Assembly: GCA_021774615.1 (NCBI GenBank)
Contig: JAJFIW010000004.1
Location: forward strand, 1-64,000
Direction: 5' to 3'
From: Alphaproteobacteria bacterium
GTDB lineage: Bacteria > Pseudomonadota > Alphaproteobacteria > UBA1280 > UBA6503
Length of the DNA stretch: 64,000 nt
Position 1 is the stretch's first letter. Each line of letters begins with the position of its first letter. The notes beneath the pieces are model-generated. The model worked only from the letters and a program-made list of their open reading frames with translations. It searched no databases and was not told the origin of the DNA. Of this stretch, positions 23,506-33,537 are shown piece by piece. Position numbers and translations under genes: made by a program.

Positions 23506-24816
23506 ATGACAATACAGCTAAAAATAACAGATAGGAAAGATGTAGGTATTCTACCGTTTAGCGTTAAAGCGCTGGCGACAGTATCAGCCGCAGCTATTCT
23601 TATGTTTGGCGGCACATCTACTGCATTTGCAGACGACAGTGCTCGTATCAAGGAGCTTGAAAACAAGCTCGAACAGTCTATGAGAATGATTAACGACCTC
23701 TCTTCTGAAGTTAAAAGCATGAAGAAGGGTGCAGCAAAAGGTTATAGCCACTCATTAAGTAGCCAACGTTTAGATGACTTGGAAAGCCAAGTTCTGGACA
23801 TTGATGACCGTGTTGGCAGCCGTGCTGTTGCACATGCTTTTGATGCTGCTAGTATTGATCTTGGTGGTTTCTTGCACAACACATTTACACATGTGGATGC
23901 AAATGGTGGCCATGCTACAGGTTTCAACCGTACAATTTTCGAGCTATTACTAAAAGCTGATTTGGGCGATAATTGGTCAGCATTTTTTGCACAAGCATTC
24001 TTGCGCCAATCTGCTGAAGGCTTCTCGGTTGTTAATGGCGACTTGAGCCCTAACTTTAACTCTTTCCCTGCTGCTGGCGTTGGTACTGATACTCCAATTG
24101 CTTGGGCAAACTACAAGCATAACGATGAGTTAAATATTCGTATTGGCCGTTACTTAACACCTGCAGGTATTATTAACATTGAACACTTCCCTGCACTATT
24201 GCTCGATACCGAACAACCACAATTCTTGCGTCCATTCGGTGGTAGTACAATCTTCCCTAACTTCTTAACTGGGGTGAATGCTCATGGTCAGAAGTTCTTT
24301 GGCGATAATAAGCTAAAATATGACGCTTACACTGGTAACTTTTCAGGTAATGCTGAAGGGCTAGTTAACGGTGCTCGTTTAGCTTATACAGTTGGCGACT
24401 TAGGTCTAACAGTTGGTGGTAACATCCAAGCTGGTGAGCGTGAAGTTGCAGGAACTAACCCAGATTACCAAGTTTACGGGTTTGACTTGCTGGTTGATAA
24501 AGGTAAGTTGCTATGGAAAAACGAAATCTTCTGGTCTGATGAGGCATCTACCCTTGGTAACCGTTGGGCGTTTTACTCGCAACCTGCGTGGCGTATTAAC
24601 GATAAATGGACAGCGTTTTATCGCTATGACTTCCTAGATAATGGTAGTACTGGTGATGTGGTAGAGAATGTTGTTGGTCTAACATTTAAGCCAACACGTA
24701 ATGTTCATTTACGCGGTATTGTCCGTCATAAAGAGTTCGATGCCGGCAGTGTAGCTGGTCTGCTCGATAATGAAGATGCGCAGATCTATCAACTTTCAGC
24801 AACATTTAACTTTTAA
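23506..24816 (+). CDS. Outer-membrane porin-like beta-barrel protein
   Basis: A signal peptide with a long polar start ends near residue 42 (STAFA). A coiled coil follows (about 45-85, RIKELENKLEQSMRMINDLSSEV), as in porins tethered to peptidoglycan. The remaining roughly 340 residues show alternating amphipathic strands and end in aromatic F (ATFNF), the usual barrel-assembly signal. The nearest family by eye is OprO/P-like or generic alphaproteobacterial porins. Pore specificity cannot be read. It is followed 18 nt later by a PstS-like gene with good ribosome binding site GAGAGGA, so the two are co-transcribed. Confidence 0.82.
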   Translation: MTIQLKITDRKDVGILPFSVKALATVSAAAILMFGGTSTAFADDSARIKELENKLEQSMRMINDLSSEVKSMKKGAAKGYSHSLSSQRLDDLESQVLDIDDRVGSRAVAHAFDAASIDLGGFLHNTFTHVDANGGHATGFNRTIFELLLKADLGDNWSAFFAQAFLRQSAEGFSVVNGDLSPNFNSFPAAGVGTDTPIAWANYKHNDELNIRIGRYLTPAGIINIEHFPALLLDTEQPQFLRPFGGSTIFPNFLTGVNAHGQKFFGDNKLKYDAYTGNFSGNAEGLVNGARLAYTVGDLGLTVGGNIQAGEREVAGTNPDYQVYGFDLLVDKGKLLWKNEIFWSDEASTLGNRWAFYSQPAWRINDKWTAFYRYDFLDNGSTGDVVENVVGLTFKPTRNVHLRGIVRHKEFDAGSVAGLLDNEDAQIYQLSATFNF

Positions 24817-24834
24817 TATAGAGAGGAAAACGAC

Positions 24835-25299
24835 ATGAAAAATTTTCGTAAAAGTCTAACAACCGCTCTATTAGGAGCTGTTGTTGTGTCATTTGGTGCG
24901 GTAGCACCTGTGGTTAATGCATACTCTGCTGAATATGCAGTTATAGTAAGTGCGGAGAACAAATTTTCAGCTTCTGAAGCTGAAATGAAGAATGCTGTTA
25001 AACGTATTTACTTAAAACAACAAACAAAGTGGCCAAATGGTATTGCAGGTGTGCCTTTCTCTCGTGGTGAGACATCAGAGCAAACTGCATTCAATAAATC
25101 CATATTGGGCATGGACAATGCAGCCTACAGTGACTACTGGGTAAAGATGAAACAGACTGAAGGGTCTGTAGCACCTCGCTCTGTGGAGGCATCATCTATC
25201 TTGATGCGCCAAGTCACTCGTAAGCCAGGAGCTTTCAGTGTTGTATCAACATCTGATGCTTTACCTGGTGGTGTACGTGTATTGTTTAGATTTAAGTAA
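24835..25299 (+). CDS. Small PstS-like periplasmic protein
   Basis: This 154-residue secreted protein has a signal peptide ending around VVNAYSA (28-32). The mature part has the features of short phosphate-binding-protein-like domains: IVSAENKFSASEAEMKNAVKRIYLKQQTKWPNG, then FSRGETSEQTAFNKSILG and YSDYWVKMKQTEG, ending with ALPGGVRVLF. Such short proteins often sit beside porins and chemoreceptors, as here. A role in sensing or binding a ligand that enters through the porin is inferred, not shown. Confidence 0.72.
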   Translation: MKNFRKSLTTALLGAVVVSFGAVAPVVNAYSAEYAVIVSAENKFSASEAEMKNAVKRIYLKQQTKWPNGIAGVPFSRGETSEQTAFNKSILGMDNAAYSDYWVKMKQTEGSVAPRSVEASSILMRQVTRKPGAFSVVSTSDALPGGVRVLFRFK

Positions 25300-25316
25300 T
25301 AAGTAATATAAATTGG

Positions 25317-25350
25317 TTATGGGGCATAAGTTCTTTTTTATGTTCCATAA
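25317..25350 (+). terminator. Hairpin terminator
   Basis: A 13-bp stem TTATGGGGCATAA / TTATGTTCCATAA (two G-U pairs) with an 8-nt loop separates the PstS-like gene from the chemoreceptor gene. Confidence 0.6.
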
Positions 25351-25389
25351 CTATATTTAATAGCCATAATCATAATGGATAAGTAACTC

Positions 25390-26844
25390 ATGCAAGATAA
25401 AATAAAATTCCTGTTTTCAATTAATTCTAGAATGTCTCTGCTGCTATTGCTTATTCTTATAACTGTTGGTGGTGCTGGTTTTTATTTAAAAAGCCAGATT
25501 AAAGAGTCACAAGACGCGGTTAAGACACAAGAATTGCTATTAAATGAGATGGAAATTGTTACCCAAGTTTCTAATAGTTTTGCCGAGATGAAATATTGGT
25601 ATACAAACTTAGCAGTTTCGTTGTCCTCTGAGTCAGAGCAAAGTGCCCAGACGGCAGTAGATAAACTAAACAAATTTATTAATGAGCTAGAAAAAATCCA
25701 CCCTAAAGAAGCAAGCTCTATTAGAGATAATGCAAAAATTGTTAGCAAAAACTCACTTTTAGCACTTGATATGTTCTTTGATGAAGATAGAAAATCCGGC
25801 AATAAACTTATGGGTATTGCTAGTAATGCAATTGTTGAGATTGATGGCATTATTAATAATATGCGACTAAATGTTAGAGATAAAGTAAGCAACGCTAACT
25901 TACATGTACAAGATAGCATGGCTGAATCAGTGAAAATAACTAGCCTACAATTATTAGTTTCTTCAATTCTTATTATCCTTGTGTCGGTGCTTGTTCTTTT
26001 AACAGTTGTGCGCCCTATTAAGAGGATTACAAACTCAATGAATAACCTTGCTAAAGGTGACACCTCATTTGAAATCCCAGGTCAACACAAAGCTGACGAA
26101 ATTGGCGATATGGCAAGAGCCGTAGAAATTTTCAAAGAAAATATGATTAAGAACTCTGAGTTTGAATTAGCTCAAGCTCAAGAGTACGAGTCTAAAGAAA
26201 AAATAAGACAAAAAGTCGATGCTATGACCGAAAGTTTTGATAATTCAATATCTTCTATTCTGGCGGCAGACAATATGGATATGGTTGCAATTGCAATTGA
26301 AGAGCTAAGCTCATCAATTAATGAAATTAGCTCTCAGATGAAGCAAGCTGCTAATATCGCAGGGAATGCATCTACTGAAGCTGAACAAACCAGCATAGAA
26401 GTAAACAACCTAGCAGAAGCGTCTGTTCGTGTTGGGCAAGTTATCGGTATGATTAATGATATTGCTGATCAAATTAACTTACTTGCATTAAATGCTGCAA
26501 TTGAGGCGGCACGTGCTGGTGAGTCTGGGCGTGGTTTTGCTGTGGTTGCTGATGAAATTAAAAAGCTATCAAGCCAAACATCGCAAGCAACCGAAGAAAT
26601 TGAGAAGCAACTAAACTCTATTCAGACTGCTAGTAGTACAACTGCTGAAACAATGGGGCGGATTAGTAAAACTATTCAGGAGATTAACGATATATCCCAA
26701 AGCGTTAATAGTGCATTCCAAGAGCAGATGACAGTTACTGGCGAAATTAGCTCAAATGCTCAGGAGCAATCTAAGCGCTCGCACGATATACGTTCAAATG
26801 TTGAAGAGTTCTTGGTTGGTATCCGTACCCGAGCAGAAGTATAG
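25390..26844 (+). CDS. Methyl-accepting chemotaxis protein
   Basis: This 484-residue transmembrane receptor has TM1 at about 14-34, a roughly 150-residue periplasmic helical sensor (4-helix-bundle type), TM2 at about 186-210, HAMP (RPIKRITNSMNNLAKGD onward) and a cytoplasmic signalling domain. The conserved hairpin tip is at 361-389 (QINLLALNAAIEAARAG... GFAVVADE). No CheR-binding pentapeptide is visible at the C-terminus. Its position after the porin and PstS-like genes suggests that it senses the same ligand. A motile lifestyle is implied, though no flagellar genes are in this window. Confidence 0.95.
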   Translation: MQDKIKFLFSINSRMSLLLLLILITVGGAGFYLKSQIKESQDAVKTQELLLNEMEIVTQVSNSFAEMKYWYTNLAVSLSSESEQSAQTAVDKLNKFINELEKIHPKEASSIRDNAKIVSKNSLLALDMFFDEDRKSGNKLMGIASNAIVEIDGIINNMRLNVRDKVSNANLHVQDSMAESVKITSLQLLVSSILIILVSVLVLLTVVRPIKRITNSMNNLAKGDTSFEIPGQHKADEIGDMARAVEIFKENMIKNSEFELAQAQEYESKEKIRQKVDAMTESFDNSISSILAADNMDMVAIAIEELSSSINEISSQMKQAANIAGNASTEAEQTSIEVNNLAEASVRVGQVIGMINDIADQINLLALNAAIEAARAGESGRGFAVVADEIKKLSSQTSQATEEIEKQLNSIQTASSTTAETMGRISKTIQEINDISQSVNSAFQEQMTVTGEISSNAQEQSKRSHDIRSNVEEFLVGIRTRAEV

Positions 26845-26856
26845 TAGCCCTACTAC

Positions 26857-26875
26857 GGGGCCTAGTGTAGGCCTT
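26857..26875 (+). terminator. Possible terminator after chemoreceptor
   Basis: A short stem GGCCT-agtgt-AGGCC followed by TTAAGTAAATT. Weak, without a T tract. Confidence 0.35.
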
Positions 26876-26932
26876 AAGTAAATTACTATAGTTAAATTAA
26901 TATAATTGCAGAATAGATTGCTGGCGATTTGC

Positions 26933-26941
26933 TGCTATAAT
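26933..26941 (+). promoter_or_regulatory. Extended -10 promoter of addB, likely leaderless
   Basis: TGCTATAAT is a perfect extended -10. It overlaps an upstream in-frame ATG at 26940. Transcription would start about 7 nt downstream, at or next to ATG 26949, giving a leaderless mRNA. No fitting -35 is seen. Confidence 0.5.
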
Positions 26942-26948
26942 GCTTTTT

Positions 26949-29900
26949 ATGGGTATTCAAGGTTCATTTTCTAAATATACAAGCATTCCTTTTGGGGTGT
27001 CTTTTGTACGTGTTTTTGCACGCCAACTTATTGCAGCGCATCCAATTAACTCTGACCCTTTTGCTTTAGCAAAAGTAACGGTTTGGGTGCCATCACAACG
27101 TGCAGTGCGGGCTTTGCATGCAGCTCTGGTTGAAGAGGCTGGCGGGCATTTGCTATTACCAAATATCAGAGCAATGCACCTTGGCGATGAAGATGCCGAG
27201 CTATTATCGTTTAACCTTGATACCGAAGACAGCCTAACCATGAACCCTGTCCCCGAAACAGCTCGTTTACTGTTTTTGGCACAACAAGTACGGCAATGGC
27301 AAAAAATAGTAGCAGCAGATAAAAAAGGTAATATCCAGCGTGCTTACGATAGTGCAAATAGCCTTAAAACTTTGTCTGACCGCTTGATAGCCCATAATAT
27401 TGCATTCGATCGCTTAAGTGAGATTATCCCTGCTGATATGGCAACCCACTGGGAACAAAACCTAAGCTTTTTAAAAATTGTATTCGAGTTCTACCCCCAA
27501 TGGCTAAACGAAGAAGGTTTCGACGACCCTGCGGTGTGCCGTAATCGGCTATTGCTAGCACAAGCAAACCACTACCGTACTCAAAAACCAGCTAGCAGTG
27601 TGTATGTAGCCGGTTTCTCTGACAGTACCCCCACTGGTATGGAGTTAATAAAACAAATCCTAAGCCTTACTAATGGGTATATGGTGCTCCATGGCTTTGA
27701 CAGTGAATTTGCAGACATAGACTTACCATTAACCCACCCTCAGTACGGGATAATGAATATGCTCCACAAGCTAGGCATTGCCCCCAAGCAAATAAACGAA
27801 TTAACTACCCCAGGCAACCGCAGCCACTTGCTACGCCATGTTTTGCTGCCTGCAGGGCATACAACAAGGTGGCTAAGCGAAAAGCCGCAAGCAAATAGCT
27901 ACGATGGCTTAACACTAATAGAAGCCCCCAACAACCGTACCGAGGCTGACGTTATTGCCCTTCTAATGCGCCAAGTTGTAGCAACACCAGACAAAACATG
28001 TGCACTAGTAACAACCGATCGCACACTTGCATTGCGCGTGTCAGACCGGCTAAAACACTGGGAACTAGTAGTTAATGACTCGGCAGGTCGCCCATTGCCA
28101 GCGTGCCCCGCAGGTAGTTTTTTTATAAGTATTGTTAAGCTACTTACTAGTCGGTTTAATCCACCGCTAACCGCCCAGTTGCTGTCGCACCCTTTTAGCC
28201 ACTTTGGGCAAGAAAAAGACTTATGGAAAAATGCAACTCGTGCTTTTGAAACTCTTATTTTGCGGGGTACACCGCCACCACCAAATTTAAGCGGTTTGCA
28301 AGCTCGCTTTGCTGAAGTAAGCAACCAAGTAGGTGTAGATGGGCAGCTACGCCTTAATCAACAAAAAATAGAGTCATTGCAGCTAGTTTTAACCTGTTTG
28401 CAACAAGCCATGCAGCCCTTACTTAATTTAAAAGACGGAACACTACGCCAATGGATAACAGCACACCTTGAGGTGGCCCAAGCGATTTCGGTTGCAGGTG
28501 ACGGTGGCGGCAATAACCGTTTTCTAGAGCAAGAAGACGGAGATGTTCTCTATACTCAGCTAGAAGCTCTGATTAATGCCGACAAACATACCGCTAAAAT
28601 GTCGCTGGCCGACTATAGCCAATGGCTAGAAGCATTCCTGCAACGAGCAGAAGTCCGCGAGAAATACGCCCAACACCCACGGCTTTTTATTTGGGGGCCG
28701 TTGGAGGCAAGGTTACAAAATGCAGACTGTATTATCCTCGGCGGGATGAACGAAGGAACTTGGCCGAATATCGCCACCCCTGACCCATGGCTAAGCCGTG
28801 ACATGACAGCACAACTAGGGCTACCACTGCCCGATATGGCACTAGGGTTAAATGCACACGATTTTTCTAGCTTAGCTAATAGTAAAGAGGTTTTCTTTAC
28901 TCGAGCAATTAAAAGTAACGGTACACCAACTGTGCCATCTCGGTATTTGCTGCGTTTGCAGGCGGTATTAGCAGCAGTAGACGAGGCGTCGTTAGATGGT
29001 TTTATAAATAGCGGCAAAAAATGGCTAGCTTTGGTAGATAAATGGAATTCACATTTAGAACAAACCCCAAATAAACCTGAACGTGCGGTTGCAGCCCCAC
29101 CACTTTCAAGCCGCCCTACGGTGTGGTCGGCGTCACTAGTGCGTAACTTAATGAACTGCCCTTACCGAGTCTATGGCGACAAAATATTACGCCTAAATGC
29201 GCTAGAACCATTCGAGCAAGCACCAGATGCTGCCGACCGTGGGGAATTAGTCCACCGCTGCTTAGAAGCATTCTTTACCCAACTAGAAGGCTTACCCCCA
29301 CCGTGGCTAGAACCAGTAACCGCTAACAATATAGAGCGAGCGGAGCAACGCCTATTAAGTATTGCCGACAGCGTTTTTGCAGCAGTAAGCAACCCTGCTA
29401 GTAAAATGTTGTGGCTAAGCCGCTTTAGCAACACTGCACGTGCCTTTGTCGAGCAGTTAGCGTACGACCATAAGCACAACCGTGCCCCATGGACAGTAGA
29501 AAGCCGAGGTGAGATAGAGCTAGCAGGTGTTACCCTGCATGCCCGTGCCGACCGTATCGACACTACTAATGATGGGCTAGTAGTTATGGACTACAAAACA
29601 GGTAAAGTCCCCACCATGAAAGCAGTACAACACGGGCTAGAACCACAAATGGGGATTGAGGCCCTAATCATGGATAAAGGCGGCTATAAAAGCCGCCACG
29701 GGGTACTTAACCAGAGTAAAAGCAATAAGCTTGCAGGGGTAGAATTCTGGAAAGCTGGCGGTGGCGACAGCCCTTATAACAAAAGCCTATCGTTGATGGA
29801 CGATGCTGCTAAAGAACTAGTGGAAGACACATTTACAGGCATTACAAATTTGGCCGAGCATTTCTTGGAAAATAACCAACCAATGGCAGCGCTACCAGAA

Positions 29901-29978
29901 GTAAGCACATGTACAATTTGCGACTTTGCAGGGGTCTGTCGTCGCCAAGTATGGCAGGGTGAAAATGATGAATCTTAA
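26949..29978 (+). CDS. addB: AddB, double-strand break repair helicase-nuclease subunit
   Basis: With AddA it forms the alphaproteobacterial counterpart of RecBCD, resecting DNA ends for RecA. About 1009 residues. The C-terminal RecB-type nuclease has LVVMDYKTGK (catalytic Asp-Lys near 881-883). The iron-sulfur cysteines appear as NCPYRVYGD (about residue 735) and the late CTICDFAGVC. The nuclease region begins DAADRGELVHRCLEAFF. Like other alphaproteobacterial AddB proteins, the N-terminal helicase-like part has no obvious Walker A. I start at ATG 26949 since ATG 26940 lies inside the -10 box. It overlaps addA by 14 bp. Confidence 0.95.
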   Translation: MGIQGSFSKYTSIPFGVSFVRVFARQLIAAHPINSDPFALAKVTVWVPSQRAVRALHAALVEEAGGHLLLPNIRAMHLGDEDAELLSFNLDTEDSLTMNPVPETARLLFLAQQVRQWQKIVAADKKGNIQRAYDSANSLKTLSDRLIAHNIAFDRLSEIIPADMATHWEQNLSFLKIVFEFYPQWLNEEGFDDPAVCRNRLLLAQANHYRTQKPASSVYVAGFSDSTPTGMELIKQILSLTNGYMVLHGFDSEFADIDLPLTHPQYGIMNMLHKLGIAPKQINELTTPGNRSHLLRHVLLPAGHTTRWLSEKPQANSYDGLTLIEAPNNRTEADVIALLMRQVVATPDKTCALVTTDRTLALRVSDRLKHWELVVNDSAGRPLPACPAGSFFISIVKLLTSRFNPPLTAQLLSHPFSHFGQEKDLWKNATRAFETLILRGTPPPPNLSGLQARFAEVSNQVGVDGQLRLNQQKIESLQLVLTCLQQAMQPLLNLKDGTLRQWITAHLEVAQAISVAGDGGGNNRFLEQEDGDVLYTQLEALINADKHTAKMSLADYSQWLEAFLQRAEVREKYAQHPRLFIWGPLEARLQNADCIILGGMNEGTWPNIATPDPWLSRDMTAQLGLPLPDMALGLNAHDFSSLANSKEVFFTRAIKSNGTPTVPSRYLLRLQAVLAAVDEASLDGFINSGKKWLALVDKWNSHLEQTPNKPERAVAAPPLSSRPTVWSASLVRNLMNCPYRVYGDKILRLNALEPFEQAPDAADRGELVHRCLEAFFTQLEGLPPPWLEPVTANNIERAEQRLLSIADSVFAAVSNPASKMLWLSRFSNTARAFVEQLAYDHKHNRAPWTVESRGEIELAGVTLHARADRIDTTNDGLVVMDYKTGKVPTMKAVQHGLEPQMGIEALIMDKGGYKSRHGVLNQSKSNKLAGVEFWKAGGGDSPYNKSLSLMDDAAKELVEDTFTGITNLAEHFLENNQPMAALPEVSTCTICDFAGVCRRQVWQGENDES

Positions 29979-32900
29979 CGATATAAAACAAGAGCGCGAT
30001 AAACGCTCGCAAAAAGCAGGCGATGCACAACGAAAAGCAATGCAGCCTCATGCGTCAGCATTGGTGGGGGCATCTGCTGGTACGGGCAAAACTTATGTGC
30101 TAACTAGGCGTTTTCTGCGTACCTTACTCGAAGACGAGCAAACTCATCCATCAGACATTCTGGCCGTAACCTATACTAAGGCTGCAGCCACCGAAATGCG
30201 TAACCGCCTTACAACCGAGCTACTAAGCTGGGCTGTGATGAGCGACGAAAAACTATACCAAGCACTAGTAAAACTACTAGAGCGAGAGCCTAAGCAAACA
30301 GAACTACACCGTGCGCGCGCATTATTCCCGATGGTGCTAGATGACCCCCTCGGAATGAGAGTGACTACTATCCACAGTTTTTGCCAATCGCTTTTAGCGC
30401 AATTCCCGCTCGAAGCAGGCTTACCTGCTGGGTTTGGTATTATCGAAGGACGAGACGCCAAAGACCTGTTGCAGCAAAGCGTTTCGGCGATGTATGTGGA
30501 GGCTGCGACCCCGGCTGACAATGCCCCATATGGTTGGGCTTTTGGCTATTTGTCTTCCATGTTGGGCGACAAAACCTTGGGCGAGGTTTTTGGCAAGTTT
30601 GTTGAACAACGGCGCCGTTTCCAGCGGCTGCTCGACCGTTACAACACTCTTGATAACTTGCTTTATAATTTAGCTGAAGCACTTGGTTTTGATGCTCCTC
30701 CACAAAGCCCAAAAGTTCATCAGGAATTATGCAATAAACATTTAGCAAACTTACAAAGGCAAAGAGGCTGGCTTAACGAGTTTGCCGACGCTTTGGGCGA
30801 GTGCACCACTAAACAAGCACCTAAAACTATGGCTGCAATCAGAACTTTTACCCAAGCGAGCGACTTGTTCTCGCAGCAGCAAGGTCTAAAAATGCTGCAA
30901 CGAGAGTTTCTAACTGCTGCAAATACTCCTAAAAAAGCAGTTGTTTCGGCAAAAATTAAAAAAGCATATCCAGACTTTGTAGAGCAAGTTTACTCTTTCC
31001 AAGAGCTACTTATTGCCCAACTAGAAGAAATAAACAGCCTTGATACATTCCTTAAAACCGCAGCATTTTTAGTGTTAGCCGATAAAGTGCTCTACCATTA
31101 CAAAGATAGCAAAACCACCCAAGGGCTGGTGGATTTTGAAGACCTTGTACGCCAAACCCTAGAATTACTTAGAGGTGGTGACGGCAGAACCTTGTGGGTA
31201 CGCTATAAAATGGATGGCAGGATTAGCCACGTTATGCTAGACGAAGCCCAAGACACCGATAGCGACCAGTGGGATATTCTACGTCATCTTATCGACGACT
31301 TTTTCACAGGTAGTGGGCAGCACCAAGGCACATTACCCCGCACATTCTTTGCTGTTGGTGACACCAAGCAAGCCATTTACCGCTTTAGAGGCGCCGAACG
31401 CCACGTGTTTGACGGCATGCTTACCGAGGTTAGCACCATGGCAACCGCTATCAACCACGAAGTAAGGTCGGTTGATCTTAACACCTCGTTTCGCTCGAGT
31501 GATGCAATTTTAGATGTGGTAGATAGCATCTTCAAAGCAGAAAACCACCGCTATGCGGTTGATGGTAAAACCGAACCACTGCAACACATAGCCCAAAAAA
31601 TAGGTGCAGGTGGCCGAATAGAAGTTTGGCCTTTGTACGAAAAAGAACCAACTGATAAAACAGCAGAAGACAATAATAAATGGCGCCTACCTATCGTTAA
31701 TGAAGATGATAACCAAGAGCTACACCAACGGGAACGGCTCCATAAAGATATTGCGCAGCACCTTAAAATGTTGCTTACCGAGGAGAGACCAATTCTTTCT
31801 GAAACAGGTAAGCCATTGCAAGCGGGCGATGTTTTAGTTTTGTGCCGTGCACGCACCCACATGCAAACATTTATCCAAGCACTAGCAGACCAAGGGATTA
31901 CCGCTACTCAATCTGGGGAAATGGTGCTAGACGAACACCCCGCTATAGCCGACATATTAGCTGTTTTACGGTTTTTAGCAAACCCGTCGGATAGTTTGTC
32001 GTTAGTCCACGGGGTGCGCTCGCCATTATTCGGGATAGACGACAATGGGCTTGAAGAATGGCGTAAATCCATTAAAGACGGCAATAGCTATTGGGCAGCG
32101 TTATATGGCATGCTAGACGAACCCTATGTATCTATTGCAAGCATAATTAAAACATTACTACAAACCGTAGATATTGCGACCCCACACCAAACTATATTAA
32201 AAATACTCGACACCACCAATGGCCGCAGTAAACTAGCCTATAGCTATACGGGTGATACTACTGGCGCTGCCGCTCAAGCCCAGGGGGAAGCTATAGACGG
32301 GCTGCTTGACGCAGCACTGGACTATGGTCGCAATAATAATGCAAGCTTAACAGGCTTTTTAAATTGGTTTGACCGTGGCGGCTTAAGCATAAAACTAGAA
32401 GCAGCCCCAAACCCCAATGCGGTGCGAGTGATGACTGCACATGGTAGCAAAGGGCTAGAAGCCCCGATGGTTATTATCCCTGATGCTGCAGGTGCATTTT
32501 ACCGCCAAAGTAACCGCGAGCAACAGTTATGGCAGATTGACCCTATAACCAACGAAGATACTTTATTTTTATATGGCTTAACCTCAGAAAACCGCACCGA
32601 GTTGCAACAACAGCTCCTTGACGCAGAAAAACAACGGGTCTTTGAAGACGAAATGCGGCTACTATATGTGGCGCTAACCCGTGCTTGTGAACGCCTAATT
32701 ATTGGCGGAGTTGGCACCAGCAAAAAAGATAAATCAGCCCCCGAAAGCTGGTATGATATTTTACTAAATCAAATTGAAGGGCAGCCTAATTGGTGGCTAG
32801 ATAAAGAAACAGGCAAATTAATTTACGAGAAACCTGCTCTATTTATTGAGCAGCAAGGCGAAGAATTAATATCTTCCCCCTTATTAGACACCCCCTTGCC

Positions 32901-33483
32901 AGAATGGATTAATCAGCCTGCGGACAAAGAAAGCGTTACCGATAATTTTGTGGCGACAATGTTTGCGGACGATAAAATAGACCGTAGCAAAGATTTATTA
33001 GCCCCAATAACTCACGATAAATACCGTCGTGGGGTATTGGTGCATCGTTTACTCGAGGTTTTACCATTTAAAGACAAAGCCGAACGCAGTAAAAGCGGTA
33101 ATGCATTTTTAAAACATGTAGCCGCCGACCTAGACGACACTATCCGCCAGCAATTGCTTAAAGAGGCGTGCGCAGTTATAGATGCGCATCCATTTTTATA
33201 TAACGATAGCACCCATACCGAAGTAGAGCTTGCGGCATCGGTTAATGGTAAGCAAATCAGCGGTGGGCGGGTAGACTGCTTAAACGTGACCGACAAAGAA
33301 GTTACTATTATTGACTATAAAACAAATGGTGTTGTACCAAAAGTAATGCCTGCTAGTTATCGTAAACAGTTAGCTTTTTATAAGGATGCTGCAACCTGTA
33401 TTTGGCCAAATCGGAAGATTAAATGTGCCATTATCTGGACTGCCACAACTCCACCCCAGCTAGAATGGTTGACACTAGAATAA
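29965..33483 (+). CDS. addA: AddA, UvrD-type helicase and nuclease subunit
   Basis: This is the motor subunit of AddAB. At about 1172 residues it has Walker A GASAGTGKTYVLTRRF (K42), motif II MLDEAQDTDSDQW, motif III GDTKQAIYRFRGA, and VMTAHGSKGLEAPMVIIPD (motif V). RMLYVALTRA-type motif VI follows, then a C-terminal RecB-like nuclease with SGGRVDCLNV and IIDYKTNG (D1117-K1119). ATG 29965 (or the adjacent ATG 29968) follows AGGGTGAAA inside the end of addB, so the two are translationally coupled. Confidence 0.97.
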   Translation: MMNLNDIKQERDKRSQKAGDAQRKAMQPHASALVGASAGTGKTYVLTRRFLRTLLEDEQTHPSDILAVTYTKAAATEMRNRLTTELLSWAVMSDEKLYQALVKLLEREPKQTELHRARALFPMVLDDPLGMRVTTIHSFCQSLLAQFPLEAGLPAGFGIIEGRDAKDLLQQSVSAMYVEAATPADNAPYGWAFGYLSSMLGDKTLGEVFGKFVEQRRRFQRLLDRYNTLDNLLYNLAEALGFDAPPQSPKVHQELCNKHLANLQRQRGWLNEFADALGECTTKQAPKTMAAIRTFTQASDLFSQQQGLKMLQREFLTAANTPKKAVVSAKIKKAYPDFVEQVYSFQELLIAQLEEINSLDTFLKTAAFLVLADKVLYHYKDSKTTQGLVDFEDLVRQTLELLRGGDGRTLWVRYKMDGRISHVMLDEAQDTDSDQWDILRHLIDDFFTGSGQHQGTLPRTFFAVGDTKQAIYRFRGAERHVFDGMLTEVSTMATAINHEVRSVDLNTSFRSSDAILDVVDSIFKAENHRYAVDGKTEPLQHIAQKIGAGGRIEVWPLYEKEPTDKTAEDNNKWRLPIVNEDDNQELHQRERLHKDIAQHLKMLLTEERPILSETGKPLQAGDVLVLCRARTHMQTFIQALADQGITATQSGEMVLDEHPAIADILAVLRFLANPSDSLSLVHGVRSPLFGIDDNGLEEWRKSIKDGNSYWAALYGMLDEPYVSIASIIKTLLQTVDIATPHQTILKILDTTNGRSKLAYSYTGDTTGAAAQAQGEAIDGLLDAALDYGRNNNASLTGFLNWFDRGGLSIKLEAAPNPNAVRVMTAHGSKGLEAPMVIIPDAAGAFYRQSNREQQLWQIDPITNEDTLFLYGLTSENRTELQQQLLDAEKQRVFEDEMRLLYVALTRACERLIIGGVGTSKKDKSAPESWYDILLNQIEGQPNWWLDKETGKLIYEKPALFIEQQGEELISSPLLDTPLPEWINQPADKESVTDNFVATMFADDKIDRSKDLLAPITHDKYRRGVLVHRLLEVLPFKDKAERSKSGNAFLKHVAADLDDTIRQQLLKEACAVIDAHPFLYNDSTHTEVELAASVNGKQISGGRVDCLNVTDKEVTIIDYKTNGVVPKVMPASYRKQLAFYKDAATCIWPNRKIKCAIIWTATTPPQLEWLTLE

Positions 33484-33537
33484 GGCAGGCATAAACTTCT
33501 ATTTTATTTTTAATTATATTTAAGGGAGAACATACCT

